Of a stretch of DNA of 64,000 nt, positions 63,567 through 64,000 are shown piece by piece; the stretch's first letter is position 1, and every line of letters starts with the position of its first letter. The stretch is from Mesorhizobium erdmanii USDA 3471 (GTDB taxonomy: Bacteria; Pseudomonadota; Alphaproteobacteria; Rhizobiales; Rhizobiaceae). The stretch is from the NCBI RefSeq assembly GCF_000472705.1, contig NZ_AXAE01000031.1, positions 1 to 64,000 on the forward strand, written 5' to 3'. A program made the translations under genes and the position numbers. The notes beneath the pieces are model-generated. The model did not search any database. It saw only the letters and a list, made by a program, of their open reading frames with translations, and was not told the origin of the DNA.

Positions 63567-64000
63567 CTAGCGGCAGGCGCGGTAGCCGTTCTTGCGGTTC
63601 TTGATGTCGAAGTGGAAATGATTGCGGTGGTCGTAATTATAGCCGGGCCCGAGCACGGTGGTGAAATACTGGCAACCGTCGGCGCGCACATTGTTGAGGA
63701 AGCCGCGCGTGCGGAAGGCGAACAGGCCGGGTTTGCGCACGTCGATGTCGTCGCCATTGTTGAGTTCGATGCTCATGACGTCGAGCGCGTTGCCCTTGCC
63801 GTGCTCGGACAAAACACCTTCACCGGCGATGTTGCGGCAGGAATAGCTCGAGCCCTGGTGGATCGTCCTGACGCCGGAGAAATAGCGCCAGCGGGCCGAG
63901 GGAACGAGTTCGTTCTTCGTCCAGGCCGCGAAGGTGGCGGCCATGTCGCAGGTCAGCGTCGCGGCGGGCTTCATCTGGATGCTGCCGATCGACGTGACCT
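63567..64000 (-). CDS. extensin-like C-terminal-domain protein (partial)
   Basis: The C-terminal 140 or so residues of an extensin-like protein; the frame stays open to the window edge. Motifs: SYSCRNIAGEG, SEHGKGNALDV and DHRNHFHFDIK, with His/Asp residues like those of peptidoglycan-acting D-Ala-D-Ala peptidase-related folds. Members are usually secreted. An internal ATG at 63974 is probably not the start, since the frame before it reads VTSIGSIQ, continuing the domain. Confidence 0.85.
   Translation of the reverse strand, partial: VTSIGSIQMKPAATLTCDMAATFAAWTKNELVPSARWRYFSGVRTIHQGSSYSCRNIAGEGVLSEHGKGNALDVMSIELNNGDDIDVRKPGLFAFRTRGFLNNVRADGCQYFTTVLGPGYNYDHRNHFHFDIKNRKNGYRACR

Overview
The window looks like a chromosomal segment of a Rhizobiales alphaproteobacterium, most likely Mesorhizobium or a close relative. 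The evidence is indirect: high GC throughout, families common in that order (BA14K-like, DUF1127, DUF1344, DUF2778, a roughly 1,050-residue UvrB), a PrsD/PrsE-type exporter beside a secreted GH16 glycanase, and several intergenic palindromic repeat families of rhizobial type. No rRNA, tRNA or CRISPR array was recognised.

Layout. Positions 1-264 hold the left end of an IS110-family insertion sequence on the minus strand: the transposase N-terminus runs off the window edge, and before it lies a structured non-coding segment that fits a bridge RNA. It abuts a dispersed palindromic repeat. Next come a GT4 glycosyltransferase (350-1372) and a MarR / OmpR-type response regulator / EnvZ-type kinase operon (1582-4338) with a candidate MarR operator. 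Then follow ilvE, small exported or membrane proteins, an MBL-fold hydrolase, two cold-shock proteins, a Kazal-domain lipoprotein, a flavodoxin-like reductase and a TPR-sulfotransferase (to 11.7 kb). From 11.9 to 21.5 kb are small enzymes (DUF1428, VOC, DUF1127, SnoaL-like), an ABC-F ATPase, an EamA transporter, uvrB and a DUF2778 envelope protein.

At 22.0-26.9 kb is a plus-strand cluster of a Tat-signal isoaspartyl methyltransferase, a membrane spermidine-synthase fusion and a secreted hydrolase. A LysR regulator diverges from a gamma-butyrobetaine-hydroxylase-like dioxygenase (27-29.2 kb). From 29.4 to 39.4 kb are many exported or membrane proteins of unknown role, plus a CapA-like protein and an FAD-dependent oxidase. 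A structured gene-free stretch (39.35-40.2 kb) precedes a lipid kinase. At 41.5-45.2 kb a minus-strand operon (GMC oxidoreductase, enolase-superfamily enzyme, beta-hydroxyacid dehydrogenase) has stop/start overlaps and looks catabolic. purC, a lower-GC orphan membrane protein, a thioesterase and two divergent regulator/reductase pairs (HxlR/FMN reductase, AraC/SDR) follow. An MFS transporter remnant lies between those pairs. Then come an ECF42-like sigma factor with its YCII partner and a second EamA transporter.

The right end carries a secreted RTX-GH16 glycanase with its own type I exporter pair (56.5-61.2 kb), a CNNM/CorC protein, an LssY C-terminal-domain protein and a partial extensin-like protein. 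The most interesting signals are the IS110 end with its putative bridge RNA, the dispersed inverted-repeat elements it sits in, the Tat-PIMT cluster and the RTX-GH16/exporter locus.
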